Of a stretch of DNA of 8,705 nucleotides, positions 1 through 6,356 are shown one piece after another. Location of the stretch: positions 1-8,705 of the forward strand of contig JBLHKE010000309.1 of NCBI GenBank assembly GCA_047619485.1, read 5' to 3'. The notes under the pieces were generated by a model. That model searched no databases and was not told where the DNA came from. It was given only the letters and a program-made list of their open reading frames with translations. The stretch's first letter is position 1. Each line of letters begins with the position of its first letter. The position numbers were made by a program, and so were the translations under genes. This stretch comes from JBLHKE01 sp047619485. Its GTDB lineage: Bacteria > Verrucomicrobiota > Verrucomicrobiia > Verrucomicrobiales > DEV007.

Positions 1-10
1 CAGTTCCGGC

Positions 11-1585
11 TCACCACTTGTCAGTGCGGAACGCCAAGGCAGGCAGGCCGTCCTTGTTAAACAGGTTCGCCCAGTTGCGCTTTTTCGAACAGGCGAAGCG
101 CACTGCGACCGGCTTGCTGACGGCTTCCGCCGATAGGACGACATCCTCGCCATCGATCACCGCATCGGCCCAGACAAAATTCTTGTCCTCACCAGCAATC
201 GCGAAACCCGTTAGCGCTTCGCCCCCGACCTGAGCCAGCCCGCCACCGACGTTGCTGAATTCGATACGGATTTTGTCTCCCTCGAGCTTGTGAGATTTGT
301 AGCGCGGTCCGTGTGACAAAAGATCTTTGCCGTAGACCTTGGCAAACGCGACCCGTGCGGCGCGATTGCCGTAGCCCCACTTGTTGGTCGGGTGCACGCT
401 GGAACCGAGATCCGCAGCCGAGACCATGTGCGCGTTTGGAATGTCCATGATGCGGATAAATTCCAGACGCCGAGCGCCATCACCAACCTTTGGCACGCTC
501 GCCGGCGGCGGCTGGTAAGGATCGGCTTCGCGGGTGATCTGGTTCTCGCCCTTTGGACTAGAAGCCGGTCCGCCACCGCTCGGCTTTTGCACGTAGATGA
601 ATGGGAACTCGCCCTGCCCCCATTCCTTACGCCACCCGGAAATCAGCGCGTCCATGACCGAGTATTGATCGACACCAATGATCGCGGTACCCGACTCGCC
701 CTGATCCCAGAGCACGCCACGGATGCCGTAACCGACCACCGAGCGGATGAATTTCTCGTAGAGGTTGCCAACGCCGCCACGTGTCATCTGCCCGGGCTTG
801 GCGGGTGGGCCAGGTTTACGACCTTTCGGTTTTTCCCCCTTAGCCTGCGCCTCGGCGACCCGTTTTTCCCACGCCGCCAACTTGGCTTCATAGGCTTTTT
901 GCGCCCCGTCTGCATCGAATTTGTTGGAGAACTCAGCGAGCGACTTCTTGCACGCATCAGAGCTGTCGTAAGCCGCCTGGCTCAGCCACGCGCCGGATGG
1001 CGTTCCACCCACGGCACCTACAATCAGACCCACGGGGACATCCAGTTCACGGTGCAAACTTTCGCCGTAGGCAAGCAGGATCGCCGAAAAGCCTGGCGCA
1101 GATTTTGCATCGGCCTCTTGCCAAATAGGTTTCGCCCCGCCCTTCATCAGGCGGATCTTTGGATACGGAGCCGCCTCCAACAGCTTTGCCAAGGTCGCGT
1201 CGCGCTTGGCGTAGCCGCCGGCACCACCAGCCATGTTCGATTGCCCGGAGCCGACCCAAACTTCACCGACGAGCACATCGGCAATGGCGATTTTTTCATC
1301 GCCACAACTAATCGAGAGTTCATCGGGACCACCCGTCTCCAGCGCATCGAGCTTCAAGCGCCACTTGCCATCCTTGTCGGCCTTCGTGGATTTGGTCTGT
1401 TCGCGGAACGCCACCGTCACCTCCTCGCCCGCATCGGCACTGCCCCAGATTGGAACAGGCATGTCTCGCTGCAAGACCGCGTGATCGCTGAACAGGCTCG
1501 CCACGCCCAGCTCCGCGTTCGCATCGAATGCCGTGGTCGAAATCAGCGCGCCTAGAAAAAGTGTTTGGTAGAGTCGGTGGATCAT
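11..1585 (-). CDS. Secreted sialate O-acetylesterase-type SGNH esterase (SASA/DUF303)
   Basis: Predicted exported carbohydrate esterase of 524 residues that would remove O-acetyl groups from sialic acid or another acetylated sugar outside the cytoplasm; the true substrate cannot be read from sequence. An N-terminal signal peptide (about residues 1-24, ending DANA before ELGVA) is followed by a beta-rich region (about 25-100). The esterase core begins with GEVWVGSGQSNMAGG, nucleophile Ser116. Further family blocks are GAVGGTPSGAW (190-200), LWDQGES (292-298), and a C-terminal Asp392/His398 pair in DLGSSVHPTNKWGYG, the expected catalytic acid and base. Residues about 213-270 form a Lys/Ala/Glu-rich, then Pro/Gly/Lys-rich insertion, probably surface-exposed. 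The ATG at 1585-1583 fits the signal peptide, though no clear Shine-Dalgarno precedes it. It lies 151 bases downstream of the DUF1552 gene on the same strand, with a candidate terminator between. Family assignment is firm; substrate is unknown. Confidence 0.9.
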   Translation of the reverse strand: MIHRLYQTLFLGALISTTAFDANAELGVASLFSDHAVLQRDMPVPIWGSADAGEEVTVAFREQTKSTKADKDGKWRLKLDALETGGPDELSISCGDEKIAIADVLVGEVWVGSGQSNMAGGAGGYAKRDATLAKLLEAAPYPKIRLMKGGAKPIWQEADAKSAPGFSAILLAYGESLHRELDVPVGLIVGAVGGTPSGAWLSQAAYDSSDACKKSLAEFSNKFDADGAQKAYEAKLAAWEKRVAEAQAKGEKPKGRKPGPPAKPGQMTRGGVGNLYEKFIRSVVGYGIRGVLWDQGESGTAIIGVDQYSVMDALISGWRKEWGQGEFPFIYVQKPSGGGPASSPKGENQITREADPYQPPPASVPKVGDGARRLEFIRIMDIPNAHMVSAADLGSSVHPTNKWGYGNRAARVAFAKVYGKDLLSHGPRYKSHKLEGDKIRIEFSNVGGGLAQVGGEALTGFAIAGEDKNFVWADAVIDGEDVVLSAEAVSKPVAVRFACSKKRNWANLFNKDGLPALAFRTDKW

Positions 1586-1632
1586 CGGGAGAGCCTAGGC
1601 CGGAGAGCTCGCTGTATTCAAGACCGATCTAT

Positions 1633-1643
1633 GGATCTGATCC
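1633..1643. repeat. Short inverted repeat upstream of the esterase gene
   Basis: GGATC-T-GATCC is an 11-base inverted repeat with a one-base centre, 48 bases upstream of the esterase ATG. It could be an operator half-site arrangement, but it is short enough to be chance. I see no convincing -35/-10 pair in 1586-1650. Confidence 0.25.
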
Positions 1644-1650
1644 GTGCAAT

Positions 1651-1708
1651 GAAAGTAAAAGTAGCTGGCTCCGCCCAAGCACTTTATTGGGAAGTTTCTG
1701 GCAGCTAC
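1651..1708 (-). terminator. Candidate intrinsic terminator after the DUF1552 gene
   Basis: Read on the minus strand, the outer arms GTAGCTG (1708-1702) and CAGCTAC (1667-1661) pair perfectly. Nested inside them is a second perfect stem, CCCAA/TTGGG (1691-1687 with 1678-1674) around an 8-base loop. The outer stem is followed directly by TTTTACTTTC (1660-1651), a T-rich run. This suggests that transcription from the cytochrome/DUF1552 pair ends before the esterase gene. The internal spacers are long, so the fold is not the compact textbook form. Confidence 0.4.
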
Positions 1709-1713
1709 GTTGG

Positions 1714-1731
1714 GTCAGCGCTAGCGCTGAC
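1714..1731. repeat. Perfect 18-bp palindrome just after the DUF1552 stop codon
   Basis: GTCAGCGCTAGCGCTGAC is a perfect palindrome that begins 5 bases beyond the DUF1552 TAG codon (1739-1737, minus strand). In RNA it would fold as a 7-bp stem with a CTAG loop. No T-run follows it directly; the next structure is the nested hairpin at 1708-1661. It could act as a 3'-end mRNA stabiliser, as part of a composite terminator, or as a protein-binding site. Confidence 0.55.
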
Positions 1732-1736
1732 GGCCT

Positions 1737-3128
1737 CTAAACCGCGATCTCTGCCAGTGGTCCGCGCAAGTCTAGGTCTTTTAGCTGGTTGTCGAGTTGG
1801 CCGAAATGGTCTTGCGCCGAGCCGCCGTTCGCTTGGAGGATGGTGTTGTAAAAGTTGCCGATCGTCTTGTGGCCGGGATTGCCATACTTCGGGTAGCGCA
1901 GGTAGCGCCCGGCGATCTTCATCTTGTGCCCGCGTCCGCCGACGACGATGAACGGCCACTCCTTGCGACGCGAGTGGTGCGCTTCACCGGTGTCGGAGAG
2001 GTAGATGATCATCGTGTTGTCGAGCATCGTGCCGTCGCCCTCGGGGACCGCTTTGAGTTTCGTTGCTAGCTTGGCAATCTGATCGACTTGGAATTTGCGG
2101 ATCACGTCGCGTGCCTCGGCTGACTTCAGTCCGTTGTCAGTGACTTTGTTGTGGCCGATGTCGTGCACGCTGGTGTTCTTGAAGCCGAAGGTCGCATACT
2201 TGGCGCTGAGCCAATCGGCGCGGATCGAGATCACGTTGGTCAATCCGGTGATCAGTGCCGCGGAGGTGAGGTCGAAGAAGGTGGACACGCGGTCGGTGAA
2301 CACGCTCGACGCATATTGGCTAGTGAGTTCTGGTGCGTTTCGACGGATCTTCTCCTGCATCTCGACGAGTTGGTCGTTGCGCGCGCGGACGGAATCGAAC
2401 GCGGTCAGGTAGTGATCGAGTTTCTCCCGCTCCTCCCGGCTGACCTGTTTGGCGAGGCGGCTGGTGTCATCGCTGAGGAAGTCTAGCAGGTTGGTCTGCA
2501 AGGCGAACTCTCTCTTGCCGCCTGTTTTTAGATCGAGCGCGCTGCCGAACAGCTCGCGGTAGGCTTTCTCCGCACTGGCCTGGTATGGCATCGGGCTGTT
2601 CTGGCGGTAGGCAGAGATCTTCGGGAAGACCGCGGTGTCTTGGACGAGTGGGCCGTAGTTGTTGCCGATGCTGTGGCCGTTGGGGGCGAAGCCGTAGTTC
2701 TTGAACGGGGCGGGATTAAGCTGGCCGAGTAGGCAATCGATGGTGGCAGCCGCGGGTTTCTCTGGTGAGTGGTGGCAGCTGAGTGCGCCGTAGTAGGACG
2801 AGTGGTTGCCGCCGAAGTTGGCGCCGGACAGACCCTCGAGGATCATCATCTCCTCTTTGAATGGATCGAGCGATCGCAGCGTCGGCGGGAGCTGGTGGTC
2901 TTTGATCTCTAGATCGAGGAGCTGGTCATCGGCGCCGATGTCGATGCCCTCCGGGCGGATCGCCGCGGGGGTGATGCCGCTCGATTTGACGACGAAGACG
3001 AAGCGCCTTGGGAATCCGTCAGATTTGCCCGCGGCGTGGGCTTCCATTTGTCGAAGCAGGGGCATCAAGGCCGCTCCGCTGGCTCCGAGCGTGATTCCTT
3101 TGGTGAAATTTCTTCGGGATGTGATCAT
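1737..3128 (-). CDS. Tat-exported DUF1552 (HXXSHH family) protein
   Basis: A 463-residue member of the DUF1552 family (PF07586), whose biochemical role is not established. The N-terminus carries an exact twin-arginine motif, SRRNFTK (residues 4-10), then a hydrophobic stretch and a likely cleavage site near AHA (30-32), so the protein should be exported folded. Recognisable family blocks are FPRRFVFVVKSSGITP (39-54), MMILEGLSG (94-102), GNHSSYYGALSCHH (107-120), EGDGTMLDNTMIIYLSD (363-379), PFIVVGGRG (392-400) and DHFGQLDNQLKDLDL (440-454). The segment that aligns by context with the name-giving HxxSHH motif reads HDIGHN (322-327), a divergence. The ATG overlaps the TGA of the upstream cytochrome gene as ATGA (3128-3125), which implies translational coupling; no Shine-Dalgarno is visible. 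The many His and Asp residues suggest metal binding, but that is inference. Confidence 0.92.
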   Translation of the reverse strand: MITSRRNFTKGITLGASGAALMPLLRQMEAHAAGKSDGFPRRFVFVVKSSGITPAAIRPEGIDIGADDQLLDLEIKDHQLPPTLRSLDPFKEEMMILEGLSGANFGGNHSSYYGALSCHHSPEKPAAATIDCLLGQLNPAPFKNYGFAPNGHSIGNNYGPLVQDTAVFPKISAYRQNSPMPYQASAEKAYRELFGSALDLKTGGKREFALQTNLLDFLSDDTSRLAKQVSREEREKLDHYLTAFDSVRARNDQLVEMQEKIRRNAPELTSQYASSVFTDRVSTFFDLTSAALITGLTNVISIRADWLSAKYATFGFKNTSVHDIGHNKVTDNGLKSAEARDVIRKFQVDQIAKLATKLKAVPEGDGTMLDNTMIIYLSDTGEAHHSRRKEWPFIVVGGRGHKMKIAGRYLRYPKYGNPGHKTIGNFYNTILQANGGSAQDHFGQLDNQLKDLDLRGPLAEIAV

Positions 3129-5323
3129 TTTCGATAGAGGAATGAGTCTGAAGTTAACAGCGATACTAACAACTCGCTAAATTTTCCGCCGCTGTCGAGG
3201 TAGGCTTTCTCGGCAGCGATCAGAGTTTTGGAGTCGCTGAGCATCTCGTTGCGCCCCATCCAGTATCGGAAGCAGTGGCGAATGATCGATTGGCGGACGC
3301 GGGTGGATTTTGCCAATCTCGTCACCAGATCGTTGGCGTCTTTGACCGGGCCATCGACGCCGGGTTCGCCAGTGCCAGTGATCTCGCCGCTGGTGTCGAA
3401 TAGGTGTTCGACCAGTTCACCTTTATCTAGTCCCGATTGGATCTTGTCTGGAGTGAGCATGGTCTCGAACCGCTTCTGCTTCTTGTTGTAATACATCCCG
3501 GTGCGAACCCAGCCGCGGTCGGTGAAACTCTCGAAGGGCATTCCGAGCGGCTCAAAGTGTTTGTGGCACTTCCAACACTCGTTGGCTTTGGTGACCGCAA
3601 AGCGCTGGCGCAGGGTCTTGTCGTGGGCCTCGGGGATCTTCGCGTCGACGCCGATCGGTAGGGCTGGGACGTTGCCGGCTAGCAGGTGGGTGCGCACCCA
3701 GATGCCGCGGTGAACTGGATCGTTGGCGTCGTTGGTGGAGTGGGTGATGAGCCAGCTGAGGTCGTGGAGCATGCCGGCGCGGAAGGTGTCGTTGGTGAGT
3801 TTGTTCGAGTGCTTCACCAGGTTGGCGCGCCAAGCATCGGCTTTGTCTTTTGGCCCGGACTTGAGTTTTTGTGTGTAGCGCTCGTCGACCATTTTCATCA
3901 GCTGCGTGCGGCTGTTGTTGAAGCGTGGCGATGTCAGCAATTCTTCGAAGACGTTGGTGTCCTCATTGATGATCGCTGCGATATGCCCCTGTGGTGCGCC
4001 GATCAAGGCGCGCCCTCCCATGCCCGGGCCGGGGCTGTCTTTGAAGGTGCCTTCTGCTTTCGGGTAGAGAAAGAATTCCTCGAAGAATCGAACGATTCGC
4101 GGGTAGTAGGCGAAGCCGTGTTCGCCCTCTTGGATCATACGGTGGAAGGCGCTGGCGGGGAAGTGTTTGCGGATCGGAGGTGCGCCGGCGGCGATCATCG
4201 CGCGCACCACTTCTTCGACTTCGGTCTTGTTGGTGAGTTTTCCGGTTTCGTAGGCCTGATGGATGATCTGATTATTCGTCGGCGGGGAGTCGGTTAGCGC
4301 GTAGGATAGGGCGAAGGCGATCTCCTGTGGCGAGAGCAGATGCCGGCCGTGTTCGTCGGCTGGGCCGCGACCAAGCTCGAGGCGGTAGACGGCCTCGGGT
4401 GACAAGTAGATACCGAGTAGTGTCGTCTTGAGTCCTGCCTCGTTGCCGCCCTGTTCGAGGTTGCGCTGCATGAATGCGAGGTATTTTGAAAATTCATCTT
4501 CGCCAATCGGTCGGCCGCTGGCGCGTTCGAACTCTTCGCGGATCACCTTCTCGAGCACTTTGCGTGAAGGTTTTCCCTCTGCTTCGGAGATTGCCTTGAA
4601 GCTTTCTTTTCCAGCGATGCTGATCGGCTTGCCCTTGTTGGGGCCGTAGGTCATCGGGGTGAGCTCGCGGTCGTGGATCTGGTTGGCGATGATGTCCGAG
4701 AGCGCGAGCTGCAGCGCGAGGAAGCCCGCCTCGTCCATGATTTCCTGGTCGGCGTAATCGCGCAGGCCGCTGGATTTCGATTTGTAGCTGACGGGCTGCG
4801 CCTCGATGCCGCCAGCTACGAGCTGCTGGTATTTTCTCCCGCCGTAAATGTGTGGGCTGATGCGCCATAGTCGCGACGGGGTGAACGGAAGAGTTCTGAT
4901 CGATCCGTCGAACAGGAGTTCGTGACTAACGCGGTTGCCAAACTCCGGGAGCAACCTGCGCGACTCGAGTTCGAAGCCTTTGCCGGCGGTGGTGAGTCCT
5001 TGTTTGATCCAGCTGACGATTTCCTCGCGCTCAGTTGCGGTCGGCTGAGTTTTTTTCTCGGGTGGCATCACGCCGATCTCCAATTGTTCTAGCACCCGCT
5101 CCCACATGGCGACGGTATCGCCGTTGGAAAAATCGCCATCGAGTGTGTGTAGTGAGACCTTGCCTTTCTGTGTTTCGTCGTCGTGGCAATCGGTGCAGTT
5201 CAACTCCAGAAACGGGGCGACGCGTTGTTTGAACAGCTCGTCGGGCGCGGCAATCGCGTGTCCTGTGACTAGCAGCGCGGCTAGGAGGATCGTTAGGGTT
5301 CTGGTGGTCGAGGATCGGGTCAA
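3125..5323 (-). CDS. Exported di-haem PSCyt/PSD protein (PSCyt1, DUF1592, DUF1588, DUF1585)
   Basis: A 732-residue exported protein of the planctomycete/verrucomicrobial cytochrome-like family. A Sec signal peptide (about 1-25, ending HAIA) precedes a PSCyt1-type cytochrome c domain with haem motif CTDCH (43-47) and a probable distal Met in GVMPPE (84-89). The DUF1592-like region includes LLGIYLSPEAVYRLELG (302-318) and LSPQEIAFALSYALTDSPP (330-348). A DUF1588 block follows with a second haem motif, CWKCH (583-587), then EPLGMPFESFTDRG (591-604), and a DUF1585-like C-terminus (about 655-732). The usual DUF1587 segment is replaced by a variant around GNRVSHELLFDG (129-140). The start is a TTG: going upstream in frame, the TAG at 5362-5360 is reached without any ATG, and only this start keeps the signal peptide. 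The gene overlaps the next by ATGA. Function is unknown; a periplasmic redox or polysaccharide-related role has been suspected for the family. Confidence 0.9.
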   Translation of the reverse strand: MTRSSTTRTLTILLAALLVTGHAIAAPDELFKQRVAPFLELNCTDCHDDETQKGKVSLHTLDGDFSNGDTVAMWERVLEQLEIGVMPPEKKTQPTATEREEIVSWIKQGLTTAGKGFELESRRLLPEFGNRVSHELLFDGSIRTLPFTPSRLWRISPHIYGGRKYQQLVAGGIEAQPVSYKSKSSGLRDYADQEIMDEAGFLALQLALSDIIANQIHDRELTPMTYGPNKGKPISIAGKESFKAISEAEGKPSRKVLEKVIREEFERASGRPIGEDEFSKYLAFMQRNLEQGGNEAGLKTTLLGIYLSPEAVYRLELGRGPADEHGRHLLSPQEIAFALSYALTDSPPTNNQIIHQAYETGKLTNKTEVEEVVRAMIAAGAPPIRKHFPASAFHRMIQEGEHGFAYYPRIVRFFEEFFLYPKAEGTFKDSPGPGMGGRALIGAPQGHIAAIINEDTNVFEELLTSPRFNNSRTQLMKMVDERYTQKLKSGPKDKADAWRANLVKHSNKLTNDTFRAGMLHDLSWLITHSTNDANDPVHRGIWVRTHLLAGNVPALPIGVDAKIPEAHDKTLRQRFAVTKANECWKCHKHFEPLGMPFESFTDRGWVRTGMYYNKKQKRFETMLTPDKIQSGLDKGELVEHLFDTSGEITGTGEPGVDGPVKDANDLVTRLAKSTRVRQSIIRHCFRYWMGRNEMLSDSKTLIAAEKAYLDSGGKFSELLVSLLTSDSFLYRK

Positions 5324-5400
5324 AATTAGAGATGAGTAGACTAAGCCAGTAACTGGCCGCTAGGAAGCCAGATCTTTGGATTGGGGCTAGCACGAACGTG

Positions 5401-5420
5401 TGACAATTGTTGGCCGGTCA
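5401..5420. repeat. Dyad downstream of a TATAAT box
   Basis: TGAC (5401-5404) and GTCA (5417-5420) form an inverted pair around 12 bases that include the palindrome ACAATTGT (5403-5410). On the minus strand it lies just after the TATAAT at 5437-5432, roughly where the first transcribed bases would be, so it could be an operator. The arms are short and chance is possible. Confidence 0.25.
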
Positions 5421-5431
5421 TCTGTGGAAAA

Positions 5432-5437
5432 ATTATA
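5432..5437 (-). promoter_or_regulatory. Candidate -10 box for the cytochrome/DUF1552 operon
   Basis: The minus strand reads TATAAT here, a perfect sigma-70-type -10 hexamer, about 110 bases upstream of the TTG start at 5323. No good -35 is found at 16-18 bases spacing (the minus strand around 5454-5461 reads GATCGGCG), and there is no TG extension. The rest of 5324-5547 holds no gene that I can support. Confidence 0.35.
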
Positions 5438-5486
5438 AACTGATCTCTGTCGTCGCCGATCGTCCTCCAAACATTCCAACCCGCAT

Positions 5487-5505
5487 CGGATCCCGTCCCG
5501 ATCCG
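5487..5505. repeat. Hairpin downstream of the small secreted protein gene
   Basis: CGGATC and GATCCG are perfect 6-base arms separated by 7 bases, 43 bases beyond the TAG of the small secreted protein gene. There is no T-run on the minus-strand side, so it is at best a weak or factor-assisted terminator. Confidence 0.3.
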
Positions 5506-5547
5506 GCTCGACGCCACACGGCCTGGTTAAGGACTGTTCGCAAACGC

Positions 5548-6027
5548 CTACTGGTTGTCCGGATCCCAGCGCACCTGGTAGTAGCGGCGCTCGGCCGCTG
5601 GCGATCGCATGTCGGTAAACTCGCCGACCTCACTGGTCGCGAGGATCGAGGGGGTGGCCTCGGACCAGGTGTTGAGGTCGGTCGTCGTCCACAGCGAATA
5701 CTTCGCGTCTGCCACGGCTTCCCAACGGACAATGTTTCCTGTTTCTCCCTCAAACACTTCGGTGATGCTAAATGACTGGTTCGCGATGGTTGAGATGCCT
5801 TCGGGATTGAAGAATGTCCACTCGTCTTCCAGCGGGATCGGGCGAGCAAGCGCAGTGGTGCAGAGTGTTGCGGCCAAACTCGCATTAGCGACCAGTTTTG
5901 GGGATACGATCGATATGGGGGGGCATAAGTTTTTTATAGTTAATGGCCCCTGTCCTGCAATCGAAATCGGGTTGCAAACGGATGATGAGATCGTGTGATG
6001 CTCACTTCCCGTGTTCGCAGTAGGCAC
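5548..6027 (-). CDS. Small secreted protein with verrucomicrobial-type C-terminal module; start and frame uncertain
   Basis: An open frame of 159 codons from a GTG at 6027 to a TAG at 5550-5548. I do not recognise a named function. The credible part begins with a signal-like stretch, NASLAATLCTTALA, before RPIPLEDEWTFFNPEG. The mature part of about 95 residues contains VRWEAVADAKYSLWTTTDL, NTWSE and a closing RRYYQVRWDPDNQ, the pattern of short beta-modules found at the ends of many verrucomicrobial exported proteins. The first 40 or so residues from the GTG (MPTANTGSEHH and onward) do not resemble a signal peptide. A better start may be the ATG at 5926-5924, which is out of frame because a run of seven C follows it; with six or nine C it would give MPPISIVSPKLVANASLAA and an ordinary signal peptide. 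The gene may therefore be frameshifted, slippage-dependent, or mis-sequenced at that run. Confidence 0.6.
   Translation of the reverse strand: MPTANTGSEHHTISSSVCNPISIAGQGPLTIKNLCPPISIVSPKLVANASLAATLCTTALARPIPLEDEWTFFNPEGISTIANQSFSITEVFEGETGNIVRWEAVADAKYSLWTTTDLNTWSEATPSILATSEVGEFTDMRSPAAERRYYQVRWDPDNQ
5917..5923. repeat. G7/C7 homopolymer directly after a likely ATG
   Basis: Seven G on the plus strand (seven C on the coding minus strand) follow the ATG at 5926-5924 immediately. With seven C the frame ends after 13 codons (MPPHIDRIPKTGR, then TAA). Losing one C, or gaining two, joins the ATG to the secreted-protein frame. Confidence 0.8.
5933..5960 (-). promoter_or_regulatory. Candidate promoter for the small secreted protein
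   Basis: On the minus strand TATAAA (5938-5933) is preceded by TTGCAG (5960-5955) at a 16-base spacing. The -35 matches the consensus at only three positions. Transcription would begin about 7 bases past the -10, close to the ATG at 5926, which would make the message leaderless and would favour that ATG over the upstream GTG. Confidence 0.3.
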
Positions 6028-6053
6028 TAACTCTCATCAGTAACTCCCAGCCC

Positions 6054-6272
6054 TTAGTCAGCACGGATCTTTAGGCGGCGGTCGACCTCTTGTTTGGTGC
6101 CGCCGAAGCCATTGTCGGCGATGACGAAAGGCAGTTTGGCGACGCCAAACATGTGCGACTGGTCGGCGAGGATGAAGACTTTGACTGGCGTCGCGGCCAC
6201 GGCTGTCCCGGCCAGGATATGAAGACCGGAGGCCTGCAAAGATAGGACTACCGGGAGTGCGGCGTGTAGGAA
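6054..6272 (-). pseudogene. Remnant of a secreted sialate O-acetylesterase-like gene, internally deleted
   Basis: The frame is open from just after a TGA at 6275-6273 to a TAA at 6056-6054, about 72 codons. It starts with a signal-peptide-like stretch (FLHAALPVVLSLQASG, then ILAGTAVA before ATPVKV). It continues into VKVFILADQSHMFGVAK, which mirrors the KVFLLAGQSNMEG start of DUF303/SASA esterases, but with DQSHM in place of GQSNM. It then jumps directly to LPFVIADNGFGG and DRRLKI, which resemble a block found much further on in intact homologues. No start codon suits the signal sequence; a TTG at 6239 lies inside it. The missing middle and the altered nucleophile motif indicate a decayed gene. 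It belongs to a different subfamily from the intact esterase at 11-1585, so it is not a simple copy of it. Confidence 0.6.
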
Positions 6273-6280
6273 TCAAGCGC

Positions 6281-6300
6281 AACTCGATCGCTGTCGAGTT
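6281..6300. repeat. Perfect 7-bp dyad upstream of topB
   Basis: AACTCGA (6281-6287) and TCGAGTT (6294-6300) are perfect inverted arms around 6 bases. The site lies 57 bases before the topB GTG and touches the candidate -35 at 6300, the position expected of an operator. The regulator is unknown. Confidence 0.4.
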
Positions 6301-6328
6301 TCGCAAGGATTCGCCGAAGGTTTATGAG
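6300..6328 (+). promoter_or_regulatory. Candidate topB promoter
   Basis: TTCGCA (6300-6305) and TATGAG (6323-6328) are separated by 17 bases; each matches four of six consensus positions. The start of transcription would fall near 6335, giving topB a leader of about 20 bases. This would leave the MRNTG mini-ORF untranscribed at its start codon, so the two ideas compete. Confidence 0.25.
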
Positions 6329-6341
6329 AAATACGGGCTAG
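6324..6341 (+). other. Five-codon ORF in the topB frame, just upstream of topB
   Basis: ATG AGA AAT ACG GGC TAG encodes MRNTG. It lies in the same frame as topB and ends 15 bases before the topB GTG. It is either chance, a tiny leader ORF, or the trace of an earlier, longer N-terminus cut by a nonsense codon. Its TAG fixes the topB start downstream of 6341. Confidence 0.3.
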
Positions 6342-6356
6342 GGTGGTCGGGACGTA

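Noticed and set aside
392..1555. 387-codon plus-strand open frame opposite the esterase gene
   Set aside because: It lies wholly antisense to a gene with a signal peptide and all esterase motifs, and its translation is Arg-rich with no recognisable domain. It is a by-product of codon bias.
3686..4297. 203-codon plus-strand open frame within the cytochrome gene
   Set aside because: Antisense to the DUF1592 region; the Val/Gly/Asp-rich translation has no domain and no ribosome site.
5031..5393. Minus-strand frame starting MLAPIQRSGF that overlaps the start of the cytochrome gene
   Set aside because: Different frame from the haem-motif protein; after about 35 residues it is an Arg-rich shadow. 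It does not supply a better start for the cytochrome gene without a frameshift.
6028..6046. TAACTC repeated twice 13 bases apart
   Set aside because: A six-base repeat seen twice is expected by chance and it has no clear relation to a promoter.
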